From positions 2,953,884 to 3,017,883 of the forward strand of contig VUYV01000100.1 in the NCBI GenBank assembly GCA_008711295.1: a stretch of DNA of 64,000 bases, written 5' to 3'. Positions 1 to 9,722 of this stretch are shown here, piece after piece. Source of the DNA: Anarhynchus alexandrinus. Its lineage: Eukaryota > Chordata > Aves > Charadriiformes > Charadriidae. The notes below the pieces were generated by a model. The model was not told where the DNA came from, ran no database searches, and saw only the letters and a program-made list of their open reading frames with translations. Within the stretch, counting starts at the first letter, position 1; each line of letters begins with the position of its first letter. Made by a program: the position numbers and the translations under genes.

Positions 1-1789
1 ACCAGCACAGTAGCTACTGCACTACCTCACACATTTTTTTCTTCGCCTGAAACTTACTTTACTTACGTAAAAAACCAAAGTACTTGCAAAATCTTACCAC
101 ATTATAATGAGTATTGCTTATAGCAACTTGCCCTTTTATGAACTTGAATTTGAAATAAAGGGTGAAATGTATCAGTTGCAGATGTTTCCAAAATTAAACT
201 GGTGTTTATTAACTAATGGAAAATTTATTATTTTTTTTAATTACTGACTAAACTTTTCCGTTAATAACACAAAATCCTTACAGTCGTCTTCATCTTTCCT
301 AATTTCCCAAACTATAGCAGAATTCATTTATCTGAAAAATAAAAAAAAACTCTTCCATTCTTCCCTTAGAAAGTTGTTTACAGATAAGAGTATGGAATAT
401 CATTTTGGTTTTGTGCTTATGAAAGTATAACTTTGTACTTACTTTGTTACTTTCAAAATATCATAAATGGAGAGACCCCATAAAGCTGTCTTTGAATCTG
501 AAAAAGATACTGTAGGAATGCATCAATACAAATACTATGTGCGATGAGTACTTTTCTCAAGAAACTTTTCACAAGGTTCCTTTACAGGCTTGTTTGCATA
601 CATTACTTGAAGCGTAGCATTTGCTGGTCCATTTCTCTAAGTTTTATGTCTGACTGATTTTTTCAGAGTTCTTGAACAGCAGGTTTTCTGTAGCAAAATG
701 ACAAAGAGACAGAGACAATGATAATCATTGAATAATGTGGCTAAAAGAGAAAATTACTGTTGGGAATTATTTTTTTTTTTCATTTGAAACACATCTGATA
801 CCAAAACAAGTCTGTAAAATGAGTCACAAGTTTACAGAATTAGTTACAATGGGTTTGGACCATGAAAGTCAAACCATTACACTATATCGTTAAACAGAAA
901 TTCCTCGATAGTTTTTTAGAAAAAATTAATAATCAGTGGGAAAATTATCAAACATTGTGTTTTAGGATAGCTGTAAGCCAATATCATCCTCCCGGGCAAA
1001 AGCAGCAGGTATGCTCAGTAGCTGAGAGAAAACCTGGGAATGCTTCAGATCATGCATTCAGGTAAGACAAATCATTTTGCATTATGTAGTCCTAATTATC
1101 AGAAAAAACCTAAGCAAGGAAGTATGATATGGACCACTTCCCCTGAGATAAAGAAATGTGTTGTAATTGGAGCAAAACAATGCTCTCTGCTTTTATGTTT
1201 CTGCGCAAGAAACTGCAGCATGCATTGTGGTATACTGCATTTGCTGGCTCGTTGACACACTTCAGTATAGGTCATCAATACATGCCAGAGTGACACACTT
1301 CTTGTTATTATTCTCATTGAAAGTATGTCCTCGTATAAGTAGCATCAATGTGTCATCAGAGCTGGGACATGGATTACCTGGGGAATTGCAGACAGCTTCC
1401 AGGGCTTTGTTCATAGAAACTATTGAAGATGCTGGTTAAAAATAAAAGAATGCCATGGGGTACAGCGATCTGTGAACATGAAGGACAGAAAAAAATTGCC
1501 GAGGTGGCAAATTTCATGTGGTCTCAACTCACTTCTTTGAATCCCATATTCAGTGTCCCAGCCTGCCATTAGCCAGTTATATCTTAAGATATTAGTTCCT
1601 CAGGGCAGGTGGCAGAAGAGCAAGGCAAGGTCTTGCCCCAAAGAACATATTGTTTACTCAGGCAAGTACAATATAAGAACAAGTGTTTTACATTATGATC
1701 AGTGATATCAACAGAGCAAAACTTTTAGAAACCGAGCTAAAAAGAGAAAGCTGAAGAAAAAAAGGTGGGTGGTATGAAGAAACTGGCTG

Positions 1790-2060
1790 TTGGTCTGTGA
1801 GTAGATATGAAAGAGCCGATAAAGGTAACTGTGAAGAGGAGCTGTTGTGAGTAACTTGGAGACAAGTCAAGAGCTTGTAAGGATGATGAGTCTGTAATAT
1901 AACAAGTCGACTAACAATGGAGAANATTGGTCTGTGAGTAGATATGAAAGGGCTGATAAAGGTAACTGTGAGAGGAGCTGTTGTGAGTAACTTGGAGACA
2001 AGTCAAGAGCTTGTAAGGATGATGAGTCTGTAATATAACAAGTCGACTAACAATGGAGAA
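1790..2060. repeat. N-flanked direct duplication, probable assembly artefact
   Basis: About 135 bases (1790-1924) are repeated almost exactly at 1927-2060, with a single N at 1925 between the copies. I count two substitutions and one single-base indel between copies. A one-base gap flanked by near-identical sequence is typical of two contig ends or two haplotypes that overlap but were not merged. A real tandem duplication is possible but less likely, because a second N in this window (34776) shows the same pattern. Confidence 0.85.
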
Positions 2061-3420
2061 AGAGTTTGTGGGGGAGGGAGAAGGAATTCCAGTTTCTCAG
2101 TCATGCGACTGGTAAACACTGCCTCATACACTGCTACACATGCTTCTGAAAGGGCACGTTTCCCTGTTAGACATGAAGAGACCTGCCATAGGAAAAGAAA
2201 GCTAAAATGTATTAGAAGAGGTAGGTATTTTATCTTTTACTCATCTGGTCAGTCTGCATGTGTTTGCTTTGCTTCTGGTGAGAAGTGGGTCAGCAAAACC
2301 CTGGGATCCACTTTCCAGTGCTAGAATTTTAATTCGTGATACTTATCTATACTGGTAAGCTTACGACGACCTATTTACCATGTGGTTTTATTAAACCACA
2401 CTGAAAAGCAGACATCTCGTGTTTGTCTTAAATATAGACACTGCACATTTTTAATTAGTCATCATGTAAGTAAAGCTGTTCAATGGAGCAAATTGGCCAG
2501 TCCTTCTCAAGAATTTTCCTTGTCTTTCAAGCCTGTGAATGAATTTAGCTTTAACTGTGAAAAGTTAGCCAACTTGATCAAATAAATCAGTGGCTGGTAA
2601 AATTAAATATGTGCTTTCTGACTAGTTTTGTCGTTGTTCCTTTTTTTCTGAATATGCATGAAAGTTTATTTTTTATGGAAAAGAGATGCATATAATAACC
2701 TCTCAACAGAGGCAATAAACCTACTTGGGTTTCTGTGATAAAACCACAAACTTACATACACACACAGACATCAAACTCATAAAAGGCAGAATGAATTTGC
2801 CTAAGACATGGGAAAATCCCTGCACCCAGGTTGTCTTCAGTTTGAGCAGTTTCCTATGTGGGAACAGCTGTAGACAGAGCTATCTTGCAACCTACTCATT
2901 CTACAACCTCTTCACCTCCTCTGCTGACAGTCTGGGCTCAAACCACAGAGTAGTTATCACAGGCAGTCTCTGAAGCAGTTACTGTATTTGGCAGGAGAAC
3001 TGGACCACAACAAATATTCCTCATTCTCGTATTTCCTGAACTTAACAATTAGATCTTTGAAGAAGAGAATTAGTGAGTGTCAGAGCTGTGATATAATCAG
3101 TGAGTACCAGTGGTCTCATAGCTATGATTGCACACCCTTTCTTACTTAAAGGTCAGCTCTTCTAAGTGCTTCTAAGGCTCACACACACAACTCCTCCAGT
3201 CCCACTGCTTTAGTTGGGCTACCATTTTACTGGTATTTTCATGTTGAAGCTGCTGACGCCCACATTCTCCTCTTCTGAGCAGATCCCAACATCTAGCGAT
3301 ACCTGAATCCCTGTCTTTCTATCCTTGCCTCTCCATTGCCTTAGAGGGGAGGAGGTTATTGTGGATAAGAAATCTGTCATGTTCATATGGCCAAAACCCT
3401 ATTCTGCTCACCAGAATAAT

Positions 3421-3456
3421 AGAAAGTGCACTTCTGTTACTTGTGGTGCACTTTCT
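3421..3456. repeat. Short perfect inverted repeat (11-bp arms)
   Basis: The arms at 3421-3431 and 3446-3456 are perfectly complementary around a 14-base loop. The arm contains the hexamer AAGTGC. The hairpin does not extend beyond the arms, so it is too short for a microRNA precursor. In 64 kb, an 11-bp stem of this kind is near what chance allows. Confidence 0.6.
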
Positions 3457-3536
3457 GATCTCCTTCGACTCTCCCACAAGACACACCTGGGATTGCAGGA
3501 CCCTACACCTCTGGAAATGTCTTAACTGCTTATCCT

Positions 3537-3598
3537 GCTTCTGCTGTGGAAGCTTGCATCTGACTGTGCTTCTGCTGTAGAAGCTTGCATCTGACTGA
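3537..3598. repeat. Tandem duplication, two 31-bp units
   Basis: Units at 3537-3567 and 3568-3598 differ by one internal substitution (G/A) and by the last base. Each holds a HindIII-type AAGCTT site. It lies about 180 bases upstream of the GPR65 coding exon acceptor, within the presumed last 5' intron. Most likely a replication-slippage duplication. Confidence 0.85.
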
Positions 3599-3716
3599 CC
3601 TTAACCACCTTAGACATTTGGGTTCCTCTTCCTATGCACTTCTCACTTCAGGAGTGTTTAAAAGCTTTGATCTCCTATGCAGTTTCTTCTAAAAAAAGAC
3701 ACCTATCAGGAAGCCC

Positions 3717-3740
3717 ATAAAACAAACAAACAAACAAAAA
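3717..3740 (+). repeat. AAAC-type simple repeat
   Basis: Run of CAAA/AAAC units ending in five A, about 40 bases before the candidate splice acceptor at 3777. Confidence 0.8.
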
Positions 3741-3777
3741 TGTTGTTATAGCTGACATTTTTCCTTTTTGGTAACAG

Positions 3778-3898
3778 AAGGCTGGAATCTTACCAACCAG
3801 GTCCCGAAGAACTAACAGATGACCACCCATCAGGCTACAGAGGATTTTTTATTGCATCCAGGCTGGACTTAGCCCAAAGATACTACTGAGGGTGGACA
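3778..3898 (+). other. GPR65 5' untranslated part of the coding exon
   Basis: A pyrimidine-rich tract (about 3759-3770) followed by GTAACAG gives a plausible acceptor after 3777, 121 bases before the start codon. GPR65 coding sequences in vertebrates sit in one exon preceded by non-coding 5' exon(s), which fits. The exact acceptor is inferred, not proven; the exon could also begin further upstream. Confidence 0.5.
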
Positions 3899-4936
3899 AT
3901 GAACAACACTTCTAAGTGCCATGATGATCACACCCTGGATAAGTATTTGTTTCCATTCGTGTACAGCATTGTGATGATAATCAGTGTTCCCATCAACTGC
4001 ATATCCCTCTATGCATCTTGCATTCAGGTGAGGAAAAGGAATGAGCTAGCAGTCTACCTCTTCAGCCTATCCCTGGCTGACCTTTTGTACTCTCTGATTC
4101 TGCCTCTGTGGATTGATTATGCCTGGAATGGAGATAACTGGAGGCTCTCTGCCTTGCTTTGTCAGATTTCTGCCTTCCTTATGTACATGAATTTCTACAC
4201 CAGCACCGCATTCCTTGCTTGCATCTCTGTCGACAGGTACCTGGCGTTAGTTCACCCCTTGAAGCTCCGGCACTTGCGCACAAGAAGGTTGTCGTTGATT
4301 GTCAGCATAATTGTTTGGGTTCTGGAAAGCGTCTTGAATTCAGCCATATTGGTCAACAAAGAAGTATTCAGTGATCCTTGCAATTTCACTAATCACACTT
4401 TATGCTATGATAAATACCCCTTGGAACGGTGGCAGGCAGGAATAAATTTATTCCGGATATGCTCAGGGTACCTGGTGCCTTTGATAATCATCGTGTTTTG
4501 CTACCGTAAAATCTACCAAGTAGTGAGATGTAATCAAGCCACAGTAGATGAAGAAAAGAAAAAAGTGAGGAAACTTATTCTGAATATCACAGTTACTTTC
4601 ATTGTTTGCTTCACTCCTTATCATGTTATGCTGCTTATTCGCAGCATCAAAGAACCTTACACCGCTGACCCACAGCTTTTGCAGTTGATGTATAAGGTTT
4701 ACAGAATCACACAGGCCTTAACAAGTTTGAATTGCATTGCTGATCCCATTCTTTACTGTTTTGTGAGTGAAACTGCACGAACAGACATACTAAATTTGCT
4801 CAGGTGTTGCTTGTGCCTACGAAAATGTGAGGGAGACCAAGCGCAACACCACGCTCTGTGCAGCTCTGCTACAAAGAGCAGTGCGCTGATCACCTACAGA
4901 GCTTCCTGTGAAACAGAGGCTGTCAGAAATGCCTGA
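3899..4936 (+). CDS. GPR65: Proton-sensing G-protein-coupled receptor 65 (TDAG8)
   Basis: Intact 345-residue class A GPCR, close in length to the mammalian protein (about 337), sensing extracellular acid and signalling mainly through Gs/cAMP in leukocytes (family knowledge). Seven membrane segments lie near residues 17-40, 52-73, 86-108, 130-150, 184-206, 224-248 and 263-289. Diagnostic motifs: SLSLADLLYSL with D61 (2.50), WIDYAWN after TM2, C88 pairing with the ECL2 cysteine of LCYDKYPLERWQ, VDRYLALVHP (DRY 112-114), W140 and E143 in TM4, CFTPYHVMLLIR in TM6 (H242) and LNCIADPILYCF in TM7 (D282, DPxxY). D61, E143 and D282 match the acidic triad of proton-sensing receptors. N-glycosylation sequons occur at the extreme N-terminus and in ECL2 (NFT, NHT). 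A cysteine cluster (303-310) suggests C-terminal palmitoylation. The start ATG has A at -3. P2Y-like or GPR132/GPR4 paralogs fit less well. Confidence 0.97.
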   Translation: MNNTSKCHDDHTLDKYLFPFVYSIVMIISVPINCISLYASCIQVRKRNELAVYLFSLSLADLLYSLILPLWIDYAWNGDNWRLSALLCQISAFLMYMNFYTSTAFLACISVDRYLALVHPLKLRHLRTRRLSLIVSIIVWVLESVLNSAILVNKEVFSDPCNFTNHTLCYDKYPLERWQAGINLFRICSGYLVPLIIIVFCYRKIYQVVRCNQATVDEEKKKVRKLILNITVTFIVCFTPYHVMLLIRSIKEPYTADPQLLQLMYKVYRITQALTSLNCIADPILYCFVSETARTDILNLLRCCLCLRKCEGDQAQHHALCSSATKSSALITYRASCETEAVRNA

Positions 4937-5398
4937 GCGAGCACATTCAAAGCAAAACTGGATAACCTAAAGGGGAAAGAAAGAAAAAATCGTCTCCAGT
5001 CTGTACCTAGGAAATACCACAAAAGTCACAGATACTAATCTAAGTATCTGGAGCTAATAAGAGCTTATTAGAGTCAATGAACTCAATGGAGCATCCATAT
5101 GTATCTTTAAATCAGGCATCATGCATAAATCAATGTCAACAAACGACACGGTGAAGAAAGGTGATCATGACACATTGACAAAACTACTGAGGATCTCCCC
5201 CAGAACTGCCTCCTGTCGCAGCTTGCTAGCGAGCCCATGTGCTGGGCATACACGTACTCGGCTGCAGGAAGGCTGAAGTCCTCCTAACCGTGTCATTTGT
5301 TTTCCAGCTTTAGTAGAAACGTAAAGCTTAGCTGGGAAGAAGCCCCCAAAAGGATTTTTTTTTTTTTTTAAATCAGTACTGTGATAGAAGTGAATAAA
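4937..5398 (+). other. Probable GPR65 3' UTR with poly(A) signal
   Basis: Sequence after the GPR65 stop has no coding potential. A canonical AATAAA occurs at 5393-5398, about 460 bases past the stop, just after a T-run; it is the first AATAAA I see and a reasonable polyadenylation signal. The true 3' end could be further downstream. Confidence 0.45.
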
Positions 5399-6604
5399 GG
5401 ACGCACACACATGGAGATCATTCAAATAATTGACAAAGGAGCAGACAGAGGGAGGGTGGTACATCTTCTGTCTAATTTCATAGTGTAATTTATGCTGCTA
5501 TGATGTTTCCTGTGTTTCAGTAACAACTCAAGTTCTCCTTCAGCATATCCCTGACATCAGTCACTTTTTAAAATTATTTACCACGTGTGGACAGGTACTT
5601 ACCTGCTCATAGGATTTTAAGCTTTTTTTTTTTTTTACTTTGGAAAATGTATGTTCTAATGTATAACCATATGTCATGCAGTTTCATTGCAATATCAATA
5701 TTGGGTTTCAGACAGTTGAAGATTCATGACTTCAGGTGCCTATAAGGAACCAAATTATAGCCACCAGTGGTTTAACTCAGACAAAATTTTTCCTGATATA
5801 TGCAGGGAGGTAAGGGAAGAATTGAAAGGTGAGGTTTCACATCTCCACAACATAAAGGACCAGCCTTTAGCCTTGCTTATTATGACTGAAATCTGGAGTG
5901 TGGTTACATTTGCAGAGTCAATGGAGCAAGAAGGTTTATACCCATTTACTTAACTGCACCTGGAGGCCTCAGGTAGAGGTTCCAGGGCTCTCAGCCTGCC
6001 AGTTTTAAAAAAATTGAAGAACAAAACAACAAGCAATACTGACAAACCAGCAAAGAACACAAATGTACCAACAAAAAGTAAGTATGGCAGCAAAAGAACC
6101 CACAGTTTGAAAGGGTTGAAGTTAGCACAAATCAAAGCACAGCCATTAATTCAGGAACCTGTTCCTGCGCAGGCCCCTGCGACGGCAGCATGGTTCCCTG
6201 GTAGCGGTGGGCACTCGACCCTCTGAAAAGAGCTAAAATACCATGGAAGGTCGTTTTCTTTTCTCCTCTCACAACCTTTTCACTTTTATTCAGTTGCCAG
6301 GAAGACTATTTGGTTATGGTGGTTGTCCAGTTTCATAGGGAAAAAAATTTCCTTTCCATCAAAAAAATCCCCCTCTAGCAAGTGTGTGTAGTGGAAAGAT
6401 TTTGACCAGCACGCTTCTAGGGCTGACACTATACTTGGAGGATGAGTATACAGTGGTCACAAGCAATATGGAAATTCTTATGAGAAGATCCCTCTTGTGT
6501 CTAAGTTACAAATTTTTCCATTACAAAGAGCCACTTTCATTGTTTTCATGAGTTCCTGTTTGTGTCTATTTATACTTTCAATTAATTTCACATTCCGAGA
6601 GGGG
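5399..6604. other. Non-coding interval
   Basis: AT-rich unique sequence with a T-run near 5622-5637 and an A-rich, CAAA-like stretch near 6005-6080. No gene, RNA or mobile element recognised. Confidence 0.6.
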
Positions 6605-7013
6605 AACTTGAGAGGCTGCAGAGGCTTGGCTTGTTCAGCCTGGAGAAGAGAAGGCTTTGGGTGATCTAATAGCAGCCTTGCACTACCTGCAAGGAGGGTA
6701 TTGAGAAGATGGAGCCAAGCTCTTCAGAAGAGTACATAGCAGGAGGACAAGAAATCACATGCATAACTTGAAGCAAGAAGGGTCAGAGTTGATATAAGGA
6801 ATAACTTTTGAACTATGAGGACTGCCAAGCAGTGGAGCAGGTTGCACCGAGATGTTTTACGTGCTCCATCCTGACAGGTTTTCAAGACCCAACTGAACAA
6901 AGCCCTGAGCAACCTGGTCTGGTGTCATAGCTGACCTTCCTTTGAGCAGAACATTGGACTAGAGACTTCCTGAGGTCCCTTCCAACCAGAACTGTCCCGT
7001 GATCCTATGAACT
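6605..7013 (+). mobile_element. CR1 LINE 3' fragment, diverged
   Basis: Recognised from the conserved CR1 tail: a 'TTGTTCAGCCTGGAGAAG' block near 6636, 'ATAGCAGCCTTGCACTACCT' near 6669, 'GCAACCTGGTCTGG' near 6909 and 'GGTCCCTTCCAACC' near 6974, ending in a decayed octamer-type tail (GATCCTATGAA). It is in plus orientation, 5' truncated as most CR1 copies are, and has many substitutions and deletions, so it is an old insertion. Non-autonomous and non-coding. Confidence 0.9.
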
Positions 7014-8355
7014 GTGTATGTCACTATTGTGGCTGTTGCCTTCCCTCTAAAAAAGTATGTTCCCTTCCCTTCTTTGTTTCCATTTGCTGGAGTTTGTTTT
7101 GGTTTGATGTGGGTTTTCTTTCTCCAATACCTTCTTATGTATTATGAAGGAAGAAGCATGCAAGCAGCAGTGCAAGTTACTTAACCCCAGATTTGTCCCT
7201 GTGCCAAGCTCTTCTATGTATTTTGCAACAGAATGTGAAATTTCACTGCAGTGCTGGAATAAAAGCAGAACCCAGCTTCACTGTAACTTCATGGAAAAAA
7301 AAGAACTCAGTGGTTCATTTCTAGACCTTTCACACACCAGAAAGGACAGAAAGTTAATTCTGTTGAGTTTTTTTAATTTATTTCGAATAAAGAATAATGA
7401 AAACTAAAACTAAGCAACAAAACTGAGTCAAATTTAACTTGTGCATCAGGGAGTAGTGAGAGTTGGCTGCTCTGCAAGGGACAGGGAGCCAGGAGCTGAG
7501 GGTGACAGCTTGGCAGGCTGGGCAGCATCCTCACCGAGAAGCCACGCAGTACCACGGCACCCCAGCGAGGCACACAGAGCAGGGCTGCTGATGGTAACCA
7601 ATGCTGGCCAACAGCTCTGTGCTCACCAGACAAATCTATAGTGATGAAGCAGGTCTGAGGTCGAGCCGGGAAGCCAAGTCAGGAGGGCAAGGTCAGGATG
7701 AGCAAGGTATGAGGCCGGGCAGAGCTGCAACATGTCAGCACTGGCCTCCACACAGGCAGTCAAACCCCAAGGAGGCGGGAGAAGAGACTGCAGACTCTGT
7801 TGGTAAACTTAGGGCCCTGACCCTGTGCAAAGAGCTTAATTTCCACAAAATTTGACCCTGGCATTTCATACTTTTTAATATTCCACCAGTGCACATAAAA
7901 GCCATAGCTTGGACCGGCTTACATTGGTGTGTGGATGATTTTCATTTCCTATGTTACCTCCCTGCATTGCTGAAGATGCGCTTCAGGATGAAGGAAACCA
8001 GTGAGGATGGCTGCCCTATAGGCTGGGCTGCACAAGAAAAAGCTCAGCTAAGTTCAGGATCCCATCAGTTTATGATAATGAAATGTAGGTACCTAATCCC
8101 TTAGACTGTTCTGAAATGCTCAGTCTTTGTGTTCAAATCACAACCCACTGGAGAAATGAAGAGAATTATAGATGTAGAGGCTACAATGTCCTGTACTTCA
8201 ATCATTTATATATTTACCTTATTAGTCTTACATAGCTGAAAATTTACACATTTCTTTCATTCTCTCTCCAAATTTGTTTGTCCCAGCTGGACCGAATTTA
8301 CCATATGAAAGTGAATATCTATGTTCTTTTTAAAATTGCAGTGTGAGAGCAGAGG
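7014..8355. other. Non-coding interval
   Basis: Mostly unique sequence. The part 7470-7800 is more GC-rich and has overlapping spurious open frames on both strands; I see no motif that assigns it to a gene or repeat family. Confidence 0.5.
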
Positions 8356-8392
8356 TACTTTTCACTATGCAAAAATGGCATAGTGAAAAGTA
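8356..8392. repeat. Perfect 15-bp stem hairpin, 7-base loop
   Basis: Bases 8356-8370 are the exact reverse complement of 8378-8392, with the loop AAAAATG between them. No mismatch in 15 pairs. This is far longer than the chance hairpins elsewhere in the window. It may have arisen by a local template-switch inversion; a structured RNA or DNA element is an alternative. No poly-U tail or flanking terminal repeats are seen. Confidence 0.9.
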
Positions 8393-8426
8393 AATGTCTT
8401 CATCCCGGCTCCAATCCACACTGTGT

Positions 8427-8441
8427 ATTATTATTATTATT
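8427..8441. repeat. ATT microsatellite
   Basis: Five perfect TAT/ATT trinucleotide units, 35 bases past the 8356 hairpin. Confidence 0.9.
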
Positions 8442-9344
8442 GAATATTCCACTTGGAATTCCTGATGGCTCTGCAGGCAAAAAACAAGTGCAAATTCATA
8501 GGAACTCTTCCCAAAGCAAGGACAATCCTCACAGAAAAGTTTATAAAATCCAAATGTCTGTTTAGTGGCAAGAAGAAATGCATGTATTCAAACTCCATTT
8601 TCCTCACAGACAATGCCTAAAAGCATTAATGTATGGCCTCAGTGAGTCACTGTAGTTCCTTATCTCACTTCCCAATCTGTACAATAAGAATATGGATAAT
8701 TAAAAGGGCTGTGATGGTAATGTAGTTAATATCCACAGGGTATGAAATGTCAGTGGCAAATGATTGTCAGCCTAATAACAGCAGAGGTGAATTCATATGT
8801 CAATAATTCACTCAAAGCAGAATCCATCTGCCAACAGTCCAGCAAAGATGCAGCTCAACTTTGTAAGTGGGAGCTTTGCAGTGAACTGCGGTGACCTAGC
8901 TGGTGGAATTTCAAACTTCATTTAATCTGTTTTTCCTGGAATCTTAGCCACAACCTGCATCACCGCATTCATGATGCAGATCATTATTCTTTTCTGATGA
9001 AGCTACACATCAGCTTTGCTTTGTTAATGTCAGTGGGGTCAGCCCTGGCTCGCATGGTTGTAGGAAGCTAACAGAGACTCTGGCATAGCCTCTCTTTTTT
9101 TTTTTTTTTTAATCTCTAACAAGTCTAACTTCAGACCCACTGAGAAAGATGAAGGGAAGTGTGAATTTGAGTTGTAAGATTAATATATTCCACTTCCTGT
9201 TTCCATTCACAGAAAATGACGTTACTAAAGTAATACTGATTAGTCTAGTGACAGTCTTCAGCAATGTCAGTCCTAATTTAATGCCAGTAAAGAAGGGAGC
9301 GTTGGGCAATAGTTTAGCCATGTGCCACTTTCCATATTACTTAC
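8442..9344. other. Non-coding interval
   Basis: AT-rich sequence with many TAAT-type motifs between 8690 and 9000 and a 16-base T-run at 9095-9110. No gene recognised. Confidence 0.5.
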
Positions 9345-9522
9345 CAGTTTCATTAGTGTCGTCATCGGTGTAGCTGTCTGTGTTCTGAGGTGGTAAAGGA
9401 GCAAGCTGTTCCTTTGCTCCCCACCTCAACACAGCATAGAGAGAGAACATGGGGGGCGAGTATGAGGGTGCTTGCGACCAGCGCGACCACAACAGCAGAA
9501 GATCTGCTTGCGCAGAACAAGG
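9345..9522 (-). CDS. Candidate internal exon of unidentified minus-strand gene
   Basis: On the minus strand a strong acceptor (pyrimidine tract plus CCCCGCAG, at 9523-9530) precedes a 178-base block that is open in one frame throughout and ends at a strong donor (ACTG followed by GTAAGTAA at 9344). The exon would start in phase 0 and end after one base of a codon. It encodes about 59 residues, with a Leu-rich stretch early on and an acidic Thr-rich end (NTDSYTDDDTNETG) containing an N-glycosylation sequon. The block lies in the most CpG-rich part of the window. I do not recognise the protein and found no partner exons, so a long non-coding RNA exon, or chance in GC-rich DNA, remains possible. 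Confidence 0.22.
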
Positions 9523-9720
9523 CTGCGGGGAAGGAAAGCGCAGCGTGGCTCTGAGCTCAGCAGGAGCCAGGGGCAGCTGCTGCACCCACGGGCCGAGACG
9601 GCAGCTCCTTGTGGTCCCAGAGCCCTGCGAGATGGCAGCGTGCCCCTGCCCAAGGCCGCCTACTCCGCAGAGTCCCCGACTGCGCTGATCCAAGGCGGCA
9701 TCTGATAAGCGATGCTGCAG
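9440..9720. promoter_or_regulatory. Small CpG-rich block, possible promoter/CpG island
   Basis: About 280 bases, clearly GC-rich and with many CpG dinucleotides (for example around 9476-9486, 9523-9545, 9590-9601, 9650-9700) in otherwise CpG-poor DNA. CpG retention suggests an unmethylated promoter or a coding/recently inserted segment. It overlaps the candidate minus-strand exon; which transcript it would serve is unknown. Confidence 0.35.
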
Positions 9721-9722
9721 TG

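Larger units (their letters stand above)
1..3777. other. GPR65 upstream region, no coding gene seen
   Basis: AT-rich sequence with short spurious open frames only. In mammals the interval upstream of GPR65 separates it from GALC and contains non-coding first exon(s) and intron sequence of GPR65; I infer the same here but cannot place a transcription start. Contents are an N-flanked duplication (1790-2060), a short inverted repeat (3421-3456), a 31-bp tandem duplication (3537-3598) and an AAAC-type run (3717-3740) just before the candidate splice acceptor. Confidence 0.6.

Noticed and set aside
3421..3456. Hairpin with an AAGTGC-containing arm, considered as a microRNA
   Set aside because: The stem is only 11 bp with no extension; precursors need about 25-30 paired bases.
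1..3777. GALC exons upstream of GPR65
   Set aside because: No galactocerebrosidase-like sequence is visible in any frame.
4159..4374. 71-codon open frame inside GPR65
   Set aside because: Out-of-frame shadow of the receptor coding sequence.
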